Numbered from the stretch's first letter, positions 43,329-52,175 are shown. The stretch is 64,000 nt of DNA from Geobacteraceae bacterium (GCA_016720395.1 JADKKR010000004.1:1-64000), one strand, 5' to 3'. The notes: generated by a model from the sequence alone, not told the origin. Program-made: numbers and translations.

Positions 43329-44201
43329 TTACTTCCTGAAAGCCTCATCCAGAGGTGGGATGACCGCATCAGTGTCAGGGCCCTTATGCTCGATGACAAT
43401 CAGTTTATCGGCAGCTAAGATAATGCCCACCAGCCGCCAGGCGACTCCATACAGGGATACGCTGGTCCAATACGCCTTTTTGTCTGCATCAGGGCCGGTC
43501 AGATTTTCCTTCTTAAAGCGGTAGGCACCGTCACCCTGCGGTGTAGCAGCAATTTTGCGCGCCAACTGAACAAATTCTGTATAGGGCTGAAACACAGATG
43601 AGGTTAAGATGTTAAGACCCACCTGCGCTGGATCGCTGTCATAAAGGGTTCGTCCTCCTATATCCATTACCGAGATATCAAGCCTCGCCCCCTTCACCAG
43701 AGGTTGTATGATTTCTCCCAGAAACCGTTCCGGTTTGAACATAATGCTGACGGAGCCGATAAAGCGGCCTTCAGGATTGAATAACGGATACTGCACATCA
43801 ACCGTATCATACCCCTCCACCGAACGGAAAACCTGGCTCATCACCGGTTTATGCAGTTTCAGCATCTGCTTGACCTGTTCCTGAGCTGAAATATCTGCGC
43901 CTTCAAAACGGCGGTAGTCGGCAGGCTCAATAGTTGTCAACCGTCCTTTCGTATCGACAGTGGCGCAATCAACGGCATAGCTGAACTCTTTACAGGCTTC
44001 CGACAGAACCTGCCTGGCTCCTTCGCCGGTCAGCCCTGTTGTACTCAGTTCTCCTGCAGCTTTTTTAAGACCGGTATCAAGACGGTCAAAGGCAGCCGCT
44101 ACCTGCTGCTCTGCAGTTGTAAGTATTAACGGCTGATTTGCCGCTTCTGCGGAATACACAATGAAAAGAAAGCTGAAAAACAGCAGACACAGATTTCTCA
44201 T
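43329..44201 (-). CDS. Exported double-Cache sensor protein
   Basis: This roughly 290-residue protein has a cleavable signal peptide ('LLFFSFLFIVYSAEAA') and a double Cache fold ('VDTKGRLTTIEPADYRRFEG', 'VQYPLFNPEGRFIGSVSIMF', 'DISVMDIGGRTLYDSDPAQVG'). There is no HAMP, kinase or methyl-accepting part, so it is a free periplasmic receptor. The ATG at 44201 has 'GGGAGGAG' upstream. It probably shares a transcript with the 45-residue protein and the permease fusion and could sense their substrate. Confidence 0.82.
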   Translation of the reverse strand: MRNLCLLFFSFLFIVYSAEAANQPLILTTAEQQVAAAFDRLDTGLKKAAGELSTTGLTGEGARQVLSEACKEFSYAVDCATVDTKGRLTTIEPADYRRFEGADISAQEQVKQMLKLHKPVMSQVFRSVEGYDTVDVQYPLFNPEGRFIGSVSIMFKPERFLGEIIQPLVKGARLDISVMDIGGRTLYDSDPAQVGLNILTSSVFQPYTEFVQLARKIAATPQGDGAYRFKKENLTGPDADKKAYWTSVSLYGVAWRLVGIILAADKLIVIEHKGPDTDAVIPPLDEAFRK

Positions 44202-44233
44202 GATGAGCACTCCTCCCTCTTAAGTAAAAACAT

Positions 44234-44316
44234 GGTAACTATTCAGCATGGTCTATAAAGTCCCCCTGCCCCTTGCGGGAGGGGAGGCTATAGCCTATCT
44301 GTACTGAATAGTTACC
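44234..44316. repeat. 83-base element with 13-base perfect terminal inverted repeats
   Basis: 'GGTAACTATTCAG' at 44234-44246 is the exact reverse complement of 'CTGAATAGTTACC' at 44304-44316. Between them lies a G/C-rich hairpin-like segment. The element covers the last codons of the Na/Pi symporter gene and supplies its stop. A 12-13 base match to the repeat also sits at the end of the lipoprotein gene near 36121. It resembles a MITE or similar small repeat. Confidence 0.6.
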
Positions 44317-45914
44317 GTTTTTATTTGATATTTATGGAGTTCGGTCTCCAAGTTCAGGGTGCGACCCAGTAACCAAACGCATTTATCAAGACCAATTGTA
44401 AGAGTGAGAAGACTGGAGCGCGCTTCATGCGTCAAGTCCTGATGAGTATTCAGGTACGCCTCACGCAGTTGCTGCATCTGTGGACCGCGGTCGTTGTAAA
44501 AAACAAGTCTGTTGGATTCGTCGTCATCCACCCCGGTTTTTATCAACTCAATGGCGTATTGAAAGAGGAAATCGATCGTTTCGAAACAGGCTGAGGCCAG
44601 TCCGGAAATTTCCGGGAACCTGCGCGCCTGTTCAATTGATGAGCCGAGCTCTGCCGTGCTGTCGGCAAGCTGTCTGATCAAAGTCTGGCGCGTTTGCAGA
44701 ACGGCTAGCCATTGAGCACTATCTCTGTCGATACGCATTGAGCACACCTCAGCCAAAGCTCCCTCAATTTCTCGTCCAAGCATTCCAAACGCCGACATGC
44801 GACGTGCCAAATCAATTCCTTGCGAGTCTTCCAAGACTGACGATAAAAATGCAGCGACATGCTCAAATTCACGTAACTGCTCCATGCCGATTAGCTCAAG
44901 GGTTCCATAAGGGTCTTCAGGACTGACTGGTCCAAGATACTGAAGCCTGGAAAGCCCTTCTTCCTCGTTCGCCGGGAATTGGCGGGCAAGCCGGGATGCA
45001 ATATTATGATGAAAGGTTGTATAAATCAGCGCCGAGGTCATGTTTAATAACAGGAAAGCCCAAGCAGCTTGTAGCGCCGGTTCTGGTGTGAACCTCGTGA
45101 TTAATGCCATGACCAGCGGTACATGCAGGTGCAGTTCGATATAATAAAAAACAATGAACAACCCGGCGCCGGTAAGGTTGAAGAGATTGACGAAACGAAC
45201 CAGTTGACGTCCTGATCCGCTGATTGCAGAGCCCAGAAAGCTCTTGAAGAGAGTCGAACCGATGGCAGCGCCGTACATAATGAGAAAGATTTCGTGACCC
45301 GAAAGAACGCCGCCTTTTGCCAAGCCGATCGCCACTATCACAACAGCGGTCGAGGACTGCACGAGGAATCCAAGGGCGCCGCCGACTAAGATGCTCAACC
45401 CCGGCCATTGGCTTGCCACTGTTAGTATCTGGCTGAACCAGGGTTCTGCGCGTAACGGACGCACACCATCCAGCATCATTTCGATACCGAAAAATATAAG
45501 TCCTAGCGCGAAAGCTACACTGGTGAGATTACGCAGTCGCTCTTCTTTGGTGAAATAGAGAAAGATGGATGAAACACCTACCAGGAAAAAGACTGCCAGC
45601 CTGATCTTTAAGGAGACCAGGAATGGCATGAGACAGTTACCAACACTGAAACCGGTCAGGATAGACATCGCTTGAGCACCGGTGACACTACCCACCGTGT
45701 TGAGGCTTGCCAGAATCATCATCGCTGCGGACGTGCTCTGTAGTGCCACCCCCGAAGCCAAACCGAGTGTCAGCGCCTTCCAGCGGGGCGTCGTGCACTG
45801 CAACACCATACGGCGAAATGCTCGGCTGCCCATGCGCTTGAGAGCATCAGATAAGATATTGCTGCCGTTTAATAGCAGTCCGATGCCCAATAAAAACAGC
45901 GCCAACGAAAACAT
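44295..45914 (-). CDS. Na+/Pi symporter family protein with PhoU-like C-terminal domain
   Basis: This 539-residue protein has two repeated Na/Pi-cotransporter halves with 'GVALQSTSAAMMILASL' and 'GFLVQSSTAVVIVAIGLA' (QSxSA/QSSTA motifs), about eight helices (residues 1-300), and a cytosolic PhoU-like helical domain (about 340-530). It should export or import phosphate with sodium. The ATG follows 'AAAGGAGCGGAC'. The last few residues lie in the small repeat element and are probably not native. Confidence 0.88.
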   Translation of the reverse strand: MFSLALFLLGIGLLLNGSNILSDALKRMGSRAFRRMVLQCTTPRWKALTLGLASGVALQSTSAAMMILASLNTVGSVTGAQAMSILTGFSVGNCLMPFLVSLKIRLAVFFLVGVSSIFLYFTKEERLRNLTSVAFALGLIFFGIEMMLDGVRPLRAEPWFSQILTVASQWPGLSILVGGALGFLVQSSTAVVIVAIGLAKGGVLSGHEIFLIMYGAAIGSTLFKSFLGSAISGSGRQLVRFVNLFNLTGAGLFIVFYYIELHLHVPLVMALITRFTPEPALQAAWAFLLLNMTSALIYTTFHHNIASRLARQFPANEEEGLSRLQYLGPVSPEDPYGTLELIGMEQLREFEHVAAFLSSVLEDSQGIDLARRMSAFGMLGREIEGALAEVCSMRIDRDSAQWLAVLQTRQTLIRQLADSTAELGSSIEQARRFPEISGLASACFETIDFLFQYAIELIKTGVDDDESNRLVFYNDRGPQMQQLREAYLNTHQDLTHEARSSLLTLTIGLDKCVWLLGRTLNLETELHKYQIKTVTIQYR

Positions 45915-46000
45915 GTCCGCTCCTTTCTACTGATCACCTTGCAAGCAAAATGGAATGAGATGTTTGAATGCCCGTGCATTATTGCCTAATTGCCCGATTC

Positions 46001-46317
46001 TCATGGCAAACAATCCTCTGTTCGCTTGAATACCATCCGCAGAATATTCCGCCCGTTCTCACGGCGGTAGCTGACACCATCCGAGAGTGTGCGGATCAAA
46101 TGAATCCCCAGACCGCCGATCTGACGGTCCATGATATCGAGTGTTATGTCAGGTTCCGGAAGCGACAGGACATCAAACGGCTTGCCCGTGTCCGATATTT
46201 CCAGCACATAGGTGTCATCGACACCCTCGCAGGAGATTTCAGGTGCTCCCTCACCGCCCGGATATTGTTACAACGTTTGCGTTTGCTTCCTTCCTAGTTT
46301 GGATTTCCACAATATGT
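46001..46317 (-). pseudogene. Chimeric remnant: STAS N-terminus joined to RsbW C-terminus
   Basis: The start 'VEIQTRKEANANVVTISGR' equals the first 19 residues of the STAS proteins at 10.9 and 25.8 kb. It then passes directly to RsbW sequence 'YPGGEGAPEISCEG', 'LEISDTGKPFDVLSLPEPD' and 'GGLGIHLIRTLSDGVSYRR', in another frame. The two genes share 'TATCCGGGCGG' at the junction, so a deletion between short similar sequences removed most of the STAS gene and the RsbW N-box. It is a third, dead copy of the cassette. Confidence 0.8.
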
Positions 46318-46355
46318 CCCTTTTTGTTTTTACTTCCAGCACAGACCGGCATTAA

Positions 46356-47273
46356 TCAAGTATTTTCCTCTTGAACAAGCGGGATCAGGTGGAATACCAG
46401 CTTGCTGAAATGTTTCTTCAACCTCTCTTCAAGTCTCATGCGGAGGCTTTCAATTTCTTCTACCGTTGTTGTCTCTTTAAAGTGAAGCTCCATCTGGACA
46501 AAGCGGGTGCTGCCGCTGAGCTGAGTATAAAAGTTGCCTATCCCTTCATAATTATCAAAATCTTCCACAAGAGCCTTCAGAATCTTGTGTTGATCTGCTT
46601 CCGGCAACGGCAGATCTATCAGCGACCTGAAGTTCTTGACCAGCACGCCGATGGAACAATAAAACATATACAACACAACGGAGAGACCGATGATCAGGTC
46701 AACCGCAACTGCCGCCTGTACGTGTCCCTCCGAGAACAACCAGAGTCCTGACAGAAGCCCGGTAAAAACAGACAGGTTAAGGATCAGGGTGAGCTTGAGA
46801 TCAACGTAATAGGAGTGCATCATCGGAGAATGGTCAGAATATCTGCGGCACAGGCGTGATACCCAGGCAACCATGACCCAGGCGCGGATTATTGCCAATA
46901 CCAACGTTATTTGTGCCAGTCCTAAGTTGATTGTCGCGGGAGGGTGCAGATAACGATTCAGGGCAGAGTTAATGATGACCAAGGTAATTAGAATGACAAT
47001 CACAGAATATAAAAAGCTTGAGAAATTCTCGAGCTTTCCCGTGCCGTAGGGGAAACTGAATGAGTTGCGGCGTTGGATGACAGTGACCGCAGCCATATTG
47101 AAGCTGTGAAGGATCAGGCTGGCCACGCCCTCCACGGCAATGGTGAATATTGTCAGTGAGTCGCTGAGAATCCCTATTACGATGTTGATCGCCGTTAGTG
47201 GTGCCAGGGTGACCAATAACCAGAAAATGTATTTTTTAAGATCAGCATATTCCTGGGCATCATTTGGCGGCAT
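46356..47273 (-). CDS. Cation diffusion facilitator family transporter
   Basis: About 305 residues with six membrane helices ('ITLVIINSALNRYL', 'WVMVAWVSRLC', 'VAVDLIIGLSVVLYMFYCSI') and a cytosolic C-terminal domain ('EGIGNFYTQLSGSTRFVQMEL', 'LRMRLEERLKKHFSKLVFHL'). It fits the CDF family, though it diverges from the zinc-type transporter at 52801. The ATG at 47273 with 'GGGGGA' upstream is preferred over a TTG at 47300. Metal specificity unknown. Confidence 0.8.
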   Translation of the reverse strand: MPPNDAQEYADLKKYIFWLLVTLAPLTAINIVIGILSDSLTIFTIAVEGVASLILHSFNMAAVTVIQRRNSFSFPYGTGKLENFSSFLYSVIVILITLVIINSALNRYLHPPATINLGLAQITLVLAIIRAWVMVAWVSRLCRRYSDHSPMMHSYYVDLKLTLILNLSVFTGLLSGLWLFSEGHVQAAVAVDLIIGLSVVLYMFYCSIGVLVKNFRSLIDLPLPEADQHKILKALVEDFDNYEGIGNFYTQLSGSTRFVQMELHFKETTTVEEIESLRMRLEERLKKHFSKLVFHLIPLVQEENT

Positions 47274-47436
47274 AAAATCCCCCAGACCATCGGCTATCAA
47301 TTTTCATTAACAAACTTCTCAATAATTTTTGAAACGGTTACCACTCTCTCTTTGATCAGATGCTCTTCGTTATATAATCGATTCCTCTTTAATCATCATG
47401 ATGAGTCGTTGTTGGATATGCTAATCTTCACACGTT

Positions 47437-47658
47437 TCATTTCGGGACAGACCTTGCCCGGCAGAGGCCGGGATCCAGCAGGGCTGCAAGTTCAGTTATG
47501 TCGTGCATTTTCAGGCCGGACAGCAGATGCTGTTCAGCCTTAGTCAACAAATAACCTTCCTGTAAGCTGGCTACCTCAAGTGAGTCGATCACCCGGGTGC
47601 GGAACCTCTCATCGGTAATCAGCCTTCCTAGTACTCGCTCGACCGCATCCTGTGACAT
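47437..47658 (-). CDS. Os1348/NHLP-leader-like small protein
   Basis: This 73-residue protein begins 'MSQDAVERVLGRLITDERFR' and continues to 'YLLTKAEQHLLSGLKMHDI', the pattern of the Os1348 family in the NHLP clan (related to nitrile-hydratase- and Nif11-like leaders of modified peptides). The ATG at 47658 is chosen because 'AGGAG' lies 7 bases before it; longer frames would translate the promoter palindromes. There is no obvious peptide-modifying enzyme nearby. A sigma-54 promoter lies upstream, beside the NtrC-type regulator gene. Confidence 0.65.
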   Translation of the reverse strand: MSQDAVERVLGRLITDERFRTRVIDSLEVASLQEGYLLTKAEQHLLSGLKMHDITELAALLDPGLCRARSVPK

Positions 47659-47677
47659 GGGCATCTCCTGGGGCAGC

Positions 47678-47833
47678 TGTCCTAAAAGGGACAATATTTG
47701 TTCAGACCGCCTATCTACCAACTATATCCGGCGAAATTCGTGCCAATTGTTAAAATTAATTTATTCCGATAGGTTATGAAAATTTGACAGCGACAATGTG
47801 TCCCGTTCAGGGCATAGTGCTCCGAACGGGACA
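47678..47833 (-). promoter_or_regulatory. Sigma-54 promoter with TGTCC/GGACA palindromes upstream of the Os1348-like gene
   Basis: 'TGGCACGAATTTCGC' on the minus strand (GG at 47744-47743, GC at 47732-47731) is a sigma-54 core with start expected near 47719. Upstream, 'TGTCCCGTTC' at 47799-47808 and 'GAACGGGACA' at 47824-47833 form a perfect 10-base inverted repeat. Downstream, TGTCC-N6-GGACA lies at 47678-47693. The layout equals that at 29.4 and 34.7 kb. The upstream sites adjoin the stop of the NtrC-type gene. Confidence 0.82.
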
Positions 47834-47848
47834 ACTGGTGGGGCTGAG

Positions 47849-49207
47849 TCAGTAGAACAGCTTGCGAGATGCCTTCAGCAGGCGGGCAGCAAAGGATTTA
47901 TTGTTGTTGCACTTTGCCAGTGCCCACTCAATAACCTGCCGATTAACGGCATCAAGTGAGAACTCTTCGGGTGAGAAGTTGAATGTAAGGGAAATACGGC
48001 TATTGATCGGCTCTTCATGGCTGGAGGGCAATTGCTGCTGCAGGCGCAGGTGTTCCGGTTGGATCAGGTCGCCATTGGTGATGATGGAGGCGTATTCAAG
48101 CAGATTGCGCAGTTCGCGAACGTTGCCGGGCCAGTCGTAGGTCAACAGCTGATCAAGGGCTGCCTGCGAGAGCCCGGGCAGTGACTTGCCCTGGTGCTTC
48201 CGGCAAGTGTCCAGAAAATGCTCGGCAAGTTGAGGGATATCCTCGCGTCGGTCACGCAGCGGGGGGATCACAATGGGGAAAATATTCAGCCGATGGTACA
48301 AGTCACGGCGGAAGGTCCCCTGCGAGCAGCATATCTCCAGGTTGCGATGGGTCGCGACAATGATTCGACAGTCCAGGGGAACCAACCGGTCTGAACCGAC
48401 CTTTTCATAGACACGCTCCTCAAGCAAGCGCAGCAGCTTGGGTTGTAACGACAGGGGCATGTCACCGATTTCGTCCAGAAACAGGGTACCGCCTTGTGCC
48501 CGACTGCATTTACCTTCTCGTTCGTGGTCGGCGCCGGTGAAAGCGCCTTTCAGATGACCGAACAGTTCACTTTCCAGCAGGGTCTCCGGTATGGCTGCAC
48601 AATTGACCGCAACAAAACTGGTCATGTTTTCCCCGGAGGCGATATGGATAGCCCGGGCCAGCACCTCTTTCCCAACGCCGCTTTCGCCATAGATTGAGAC
48701 CATCGTACGCGGGGATTCAGCCACCCGCTTCGCCGCAGCCAGAGTTCCCCCCATAACTGCCGAACGGCTTATCATATTCTGGAAGCTGAACTTCTTCCGT
48801 TCGTTATCCTGCATCCGGTTGAAGCTGGCCCGTAGACGAGCGTTTTCCAGCAGCCGTGCCACTACCAGTAGCAGTTCTTCCCGGTTGAGCGGCTTGAGCA
48901 GATAGTCTTCGGCCCCCTCCTTCATGGCGGCCACTGCGCTGTCAACGCTGCCGTGAGCGGTAACAAGCACAAAGGGGAGCTGTGGATAACGGCTGTGCAC
49001 GTGCCGCAATAACTCTACCCCGTCCATCTCCGGCATGACCATGTCGGACAGGATCAGGTCAACATTACCCTGCTCCAGCTCAACCAGTGCATCAACTGCG
49101 CTTGCGGCACATGCTACTTGATACCCGGCATCCTCAAGATAGCCATTGATCATGAAGCAGAAGCTCTGTTTATCGTCAACCACCAGTATCCGTGCGCTAC
49201 TGTTCAT
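47849..49207 (-). CDS. NtrC-family sigma-54 response regulator
   Basis: This 452-residue protein has a receiver domain (residues 5-120, phosphate Asp in 'LILSDMVMPEMDG'), an AAA+ domain (Walker A 'GESGVGKEVLARAIH', sigma-54 loop 'LKGAFTGAD', Walker B 'GGTLFLDEIGDMPL') and a Fis-type HTH at the end ('KCNNNKSFAARLLKASRKLFY'). It activates sigma-54 RNA polymerase after phosphorylation. It overlaps the hybrid kinase gene (ATGA), its likely partner. It is the best candidate for the protein that binds the TGTCC/GGACA palindromes. Confidence 0.93.
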   Translation of the reverse strand: MNSSARILVVDDKQSFCFMINGYLEDAGYQVACAASAVDALVELEQGNVDLILSDMVMPEMDGVELLRHVHSRYPQLPFVLVTAHGSVDSAVAAMKEGAEDYLLKPLNREELLLVVARLLENARLRASFNRMQDNERKKFSFQNMISRSAVMGGTLAAAKRVAESPRTMVSIYGESGVGKEVLARAIHIASGENMTSFVAVNCAAIPETLLESELFGHLKGAFTGADHEREGKCSRAQGGTLFLDEIGDMPLSLQPKLLRLLEERVYEKVGSDRLVPLDCRIIVATHRNLEICCSQGTFRRDLYHRLNIFPIVIPPLRDRREDIPQLAEHFLDTCRKHQGKSLPGLSQAALDQLLTYDWPGNVRELRNLLEYASIITNGDLIQPEHLRLQQQLPSSHEEPINSRISLTFNFSPEEFSLDAVNRQVIEWALAKCNNNKSFAARLLKASRKLFY

Positions 49208-51186
49208 TTGGTATTCTCCTGAGCCAGCAATCGTTGGCAGAGTGTGCGCACTGTTTCTACGACTGGCCGAAGCTCTTCAGTAGTGACGGATGGGGCATGC
49301 TGTTGCAGCCAGGCTGCCAGTTCAGCCGGCTCCGGATTTGCCAGATGGCCGCAGAGTCCTTTCAGGGAATGGGCAGCCCGAGTGAGCTTGCTGCGGTCAT
49401 CCTCCTCCAGGGCTCTCTGTAGGCTCTGCTGTTCTTCGTCAATATCCTGCAGCAACAGCTCCCGATACTGCCGGGCACGTTCGGGGTCGCTGCCCAGATC
49501 GCTGCTGGCCTGCGGTATCAGCAGTCTGCTCCCCTCTGACGCGGCCACGGTGCCTGTGCAGTGGGAGGCAATTGCCCGTGCCAACTGTTCGGGAAGCAGC
49601 GGCTTTGCCAGCACCGCGTTGATACCGACGGACAGGCAGGCTTCGCGGGTAGAGGTGTCGGCATCGGCAGTGATAGCGATGATCGGTACTGGCGGCTCTG
49701 ATCGTTTTAGCTCCTGCTGTCTGATCCGGGTGGCAACTTCGATGCCGTCAATTCCAGGCATGCGTATATCCAGCAGAATAAGGTCAAAGCGCTGCCGTTC
49801 AATAAGCTGCAATGCCTGCCAACCATCTTCCGCCAGCAGAACCTCTTGTCCCCAGGAAGTCAGGTTGTCTTTCAATAATCGACGGTTGAATTCATTGTCT
49901 TCAACCACCAGAACCAATCCCCGGGACAGAAGTACCGGTGGCGTAGTGATTTCTACCGATAGCTGTTCGGTCGCCAGGAGCGGCAGTTCGACGACGAAAC
50001 AGCTTCCATCACCTTCCCGACTGTCAACGGAGATGGTTCCACGCATCATCGTTACCAGACTGTGGACAATGGCCAGGCCAAGACCGGTGCCGCCAAACTT
50101 GCGGGTGATTGTCGAATCAAGCTGCCTGAACGGCTGAAACAGCAGATCAAGACTGGATTCGTTGATGCCGATACCAGTATCCCTTACCTCGAAGCGGAGC
50201 ATTGGCTGTCCTTTGCCCATATCTCCATTACCCGTACGAATGCTTAAGTAAACCCCGCCACTTTCAGTAAATTTGATGGCATTGGCCAGCAGGTTTGCCA
50301 GAATCTGGCGGAGGCGGACCGTATCACCCAGAATCCAGGTAGGTATATTGTCTTGGACGGTAACATTGAACAATAATACCTTGCGGGCGGCCAGGTGCTG
50401 ATACTGCTCTTCCAGGCTGCCGATCAATTGCCGCAGATTAAGCGGTACAGCCTCACATTCCATCCGCCCCGCCTCGATCTTGCTCATGTCAAGAATATCA
50501 TCTACTAATTCCATCAGGGAGCGTGACGATTGTTCGAGAATGGCGTGGTACTGAAGGAGTTTACCCTGGTCGGTTGCCTTGCGTGCCAGTGAACTGAAGC
50601 CGACCAGTGCGTTTATCGGTGTACGGATTTCATGGCTCATAACCGCCAGGAATTGGCTTTTGGCGATATTTGCGGCCTCCGCAGCTTTTTTTGCTTCGGA
50701 CAGTTCCATGGTTCGTTCTGCGATCAGCTCTTCCAGGAGCTTGTTCCGCTCCTCAATCTCCTGCAGTGGGTAGACTTCCCCCTCCTGAACTGTGGCGAAA
50801 GGAACGGAAAAACTGCAGTGGCATATTTTCCAGCCCGCGGTTTCTTTGCGAAAAATAAGCACCAGACGGGCTGTCTTGTGGGAAAGGATATGATCTTTGA
50901 TCGGCAGATGAATAATGAAGGTGCTGGTAGCGACGGCAATCGTATCGGATAATGACTGCGTAACAAGATCCTTGAGTTCTACCCGGAGCGGATCCTTGAT
51001 CTGGGCGAAATCCTGGCGGGTAATGGCGATCCATTCGTCACGCTCTCTGGTCAGAAGCTCACCGCTCCCGGTAATGCCGGAAAAGTCCGCACTAAAAAGC
51101 TCCGTGAGCCGGTCATCGCGGGATTCATACATCCGTAGATAATCTTCGAAAAGCTTTTGGATTATATGATGTTCAAGTGTGACCAC
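49204..51186 (-). CDS. Hybrid histidine kinase with NTF2-like N-terminal domain and Hpt
   Basis: This 660-residue cytosolic kinase starts with an NTF2/SnoaL-like domain (1-130, 'LFEDYLRMYESRDDRLTELF', 'GWKICHCSFSVPF'), a coiled coil, HisKA ('FLAVMSHEIRTPINALVGF'), HATPase ('LANLLANAIKFTESGG', 'GGTGLGLAIVHSL'), a receiver ('LILLDIRMPGIDG') and an Hpt domain ('LTRAAHSLKGLCGHLA'). No membrane helix is seen. The N-terminal pocket may bind a small intracellular ligand. It starts at GTG with 'AGGACA' upstream and overlaps the regulator gene. Confidence 0.9.
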   Translation of the reverse strand: MVTLEHHIIQKLFEDYLRMYESRDDRLTELFSADFSGITGSGELLTRERDEWIAITRQDFAQIKDPLRVELKDLVTQSLSDTIAVATSTFIIHLPIKDHILSHKTARLVLIFRKETAGWKICHCSFSVPFATVQEGEVYPLQEIEERNKLLEELIAERTMELSEAKKAAEAANIAKSQFLAVMSHEIRTPINALVGFSSLARKATDQGKLLQYHAILEQSSRSLMELVDDILDMSKIEAGRMECEAVPLNLRQLIGSLEEQYQHLAARKVLLFNVTVQDNIPTWILGDTVRLRQILANLLANAIKFTESGGVYLSIRTGNGDMGKGQPMLRFEVRDTGIGINESSLDLLFQPFRQLDSTITRKFGGTGLGLAIVHSLVTMMRGTISVDSREGDGSCFVVELPLLATEQLSVEITTPPVLLSRGLVLVVEDNEFNRRLLKDNLTSWGQEVLLAEDGWQALQLIERQRFDLILLDIRMPGIDGIEVATRIRQQELKRSEPPVPIIAITADADTSTREACLSVGINAVLAKPLLPEQLARAIASHCTGTVAASEGSRLLIPQASSDLGSDPERARQYRELLLQDIDEEQQSLQRALEEDDRSKLTRAAHSLKGLCGHLANPEPAELAAWLQQHAPSVTTEELRPVVETVRTLCQRLLAQENTK

Positions 51187-51227
51187 CGTTACGTGTCCTA
51201 ACTAATCAGGTATATGAGATTATATAT

Positions 51228-51418
51228 TTGAGTAGCAAGTTCGGGATAATTTAGATGTCGGGAAAGCTTGACCTGAGAAAATTTTTACCGAGGACGGAAA
51301 CGGAGTGGCTGAGTAGAATGGGGGAGGTGGAGCAGTGTAATATCAGGTTAAGCTGCCAGAGTTTTATCAAAAATGGACCTGCTGACGGACGGACAGAAAT
51401 CGAAGAGGGTAGTTGGTA
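51228..51418. repeat. Dispersed repeat, copy B (pair with 25994-26181)
   Basis: Similar along its length to 25994-26181. Here the shared ATG opens a longer frame ('MSGKLDLRKFLPRTETEWLS', 'MGEVEQCNIRLSCQSFIKNG'), while copy A is interrupted early. I do not recognise the protein. The repeat fills most of the 302-base gap between the hybrid kinase and ccdA-like genes. Possible end of a decayed mobile element. Confidence 0.7.
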
Positions 51419-51488
51419 TGAACGATCATTACGCAGACAATGTGGCGGTTAGTGAAACGCAGCCGAACCTGCTTCACCATCTCAATCC

Positions 51489-52175
51489 TCAGAGTCCCTG
51501 CCAGACAAACCAGCCACCCGCCAAAGCGACAACAGCGCCGCTGACCCGCTTGGCCCACAGGGAGAAGTTGACCACCCCGCGTGCCTTGACGAAACCTTCC
51601 ACAAAACCGGTGAAGGTGCCGGCAAACAGCATCAGCAGGCAATGCCCTATGGCGTAGCAGAAGAGCAGCGCGATGCCGTAGAGCACCTGGCCCTTACCGG
51701 CCACCAGGGTCAGCAGCACCACCAGTACCGGCGTGGCACAGGGAGATGAAACCACCCCGAAGAACAGCCCCAGCAGGAAGGCTCCCACAATCCCACCCTG
51801 CTTTGGTTTGAAGTCCCGTTTGATCGGCAGACGAATCTCGTACAGACCCATTAACTGCCCGCCCATTACCAGTGCAATCGCCCCGGCAATCAGGTACCAC
51901 GGACCACCCAATGTTCCAAACATGGTTCCCAGCAGTCCGGCAGCGGCACCGAAGGCGGTAAAGGTCAGCGACAGGCCGAGAATGAAGACCAAGGAGTAGC
52001 GAAAGGCCTTGCCTCGATCGCCGTCACTGTAGCCCCCAACGAAGCCGACCACCAGCGGGATGGTCGCCAGAACGCAGGGCGAGGCCGAGGAGAGCACCCC
52101 GGCCAGGAAGACTGCTCCGAAAGCCACCAGAGGATAGAGCGTGATGATCTGTTCGATGTTATCCAGGAAGGTCAT
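51489..52175 (-). CDS. ccdA: CcdA/DsbD-type thiol-disulfide membrane protein
   Basis: This 228-residue protein has six membrane helices and the paired redox cysteines of CcdA ('GVLSSASPCVLATIPLVVGF' and 'FFGVVSSPCATPVLVVLL'). It carries electrons from cytosolic thioredoxin to periplasmic thiol proteins. It overlaps the exported thioredoxin-like gene (ATGA), its likely acceptor. Confidence 0.9.
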   Translation of the reverse strand: MTFLDNIEQIITLYPLVAFGAVFLAGVLSSASPCVLATIPLVVGFVGGYSDGDRGKAFRYSLVFILGLSLTFTAFGAAAGLLGTMFGTLGGPWYLIAGAIALVMGGQLMGLYEIRLPIKRDFKPKQGGIVGAFLLGLFFGVVSSPCATPVLVVLLTLVAGKGQVLYGIALLFCYAIGHCLLMLFAGTFTGFVEGFVKARGVVNFSLWAKRVSGAVVALAGGWFVWQGL

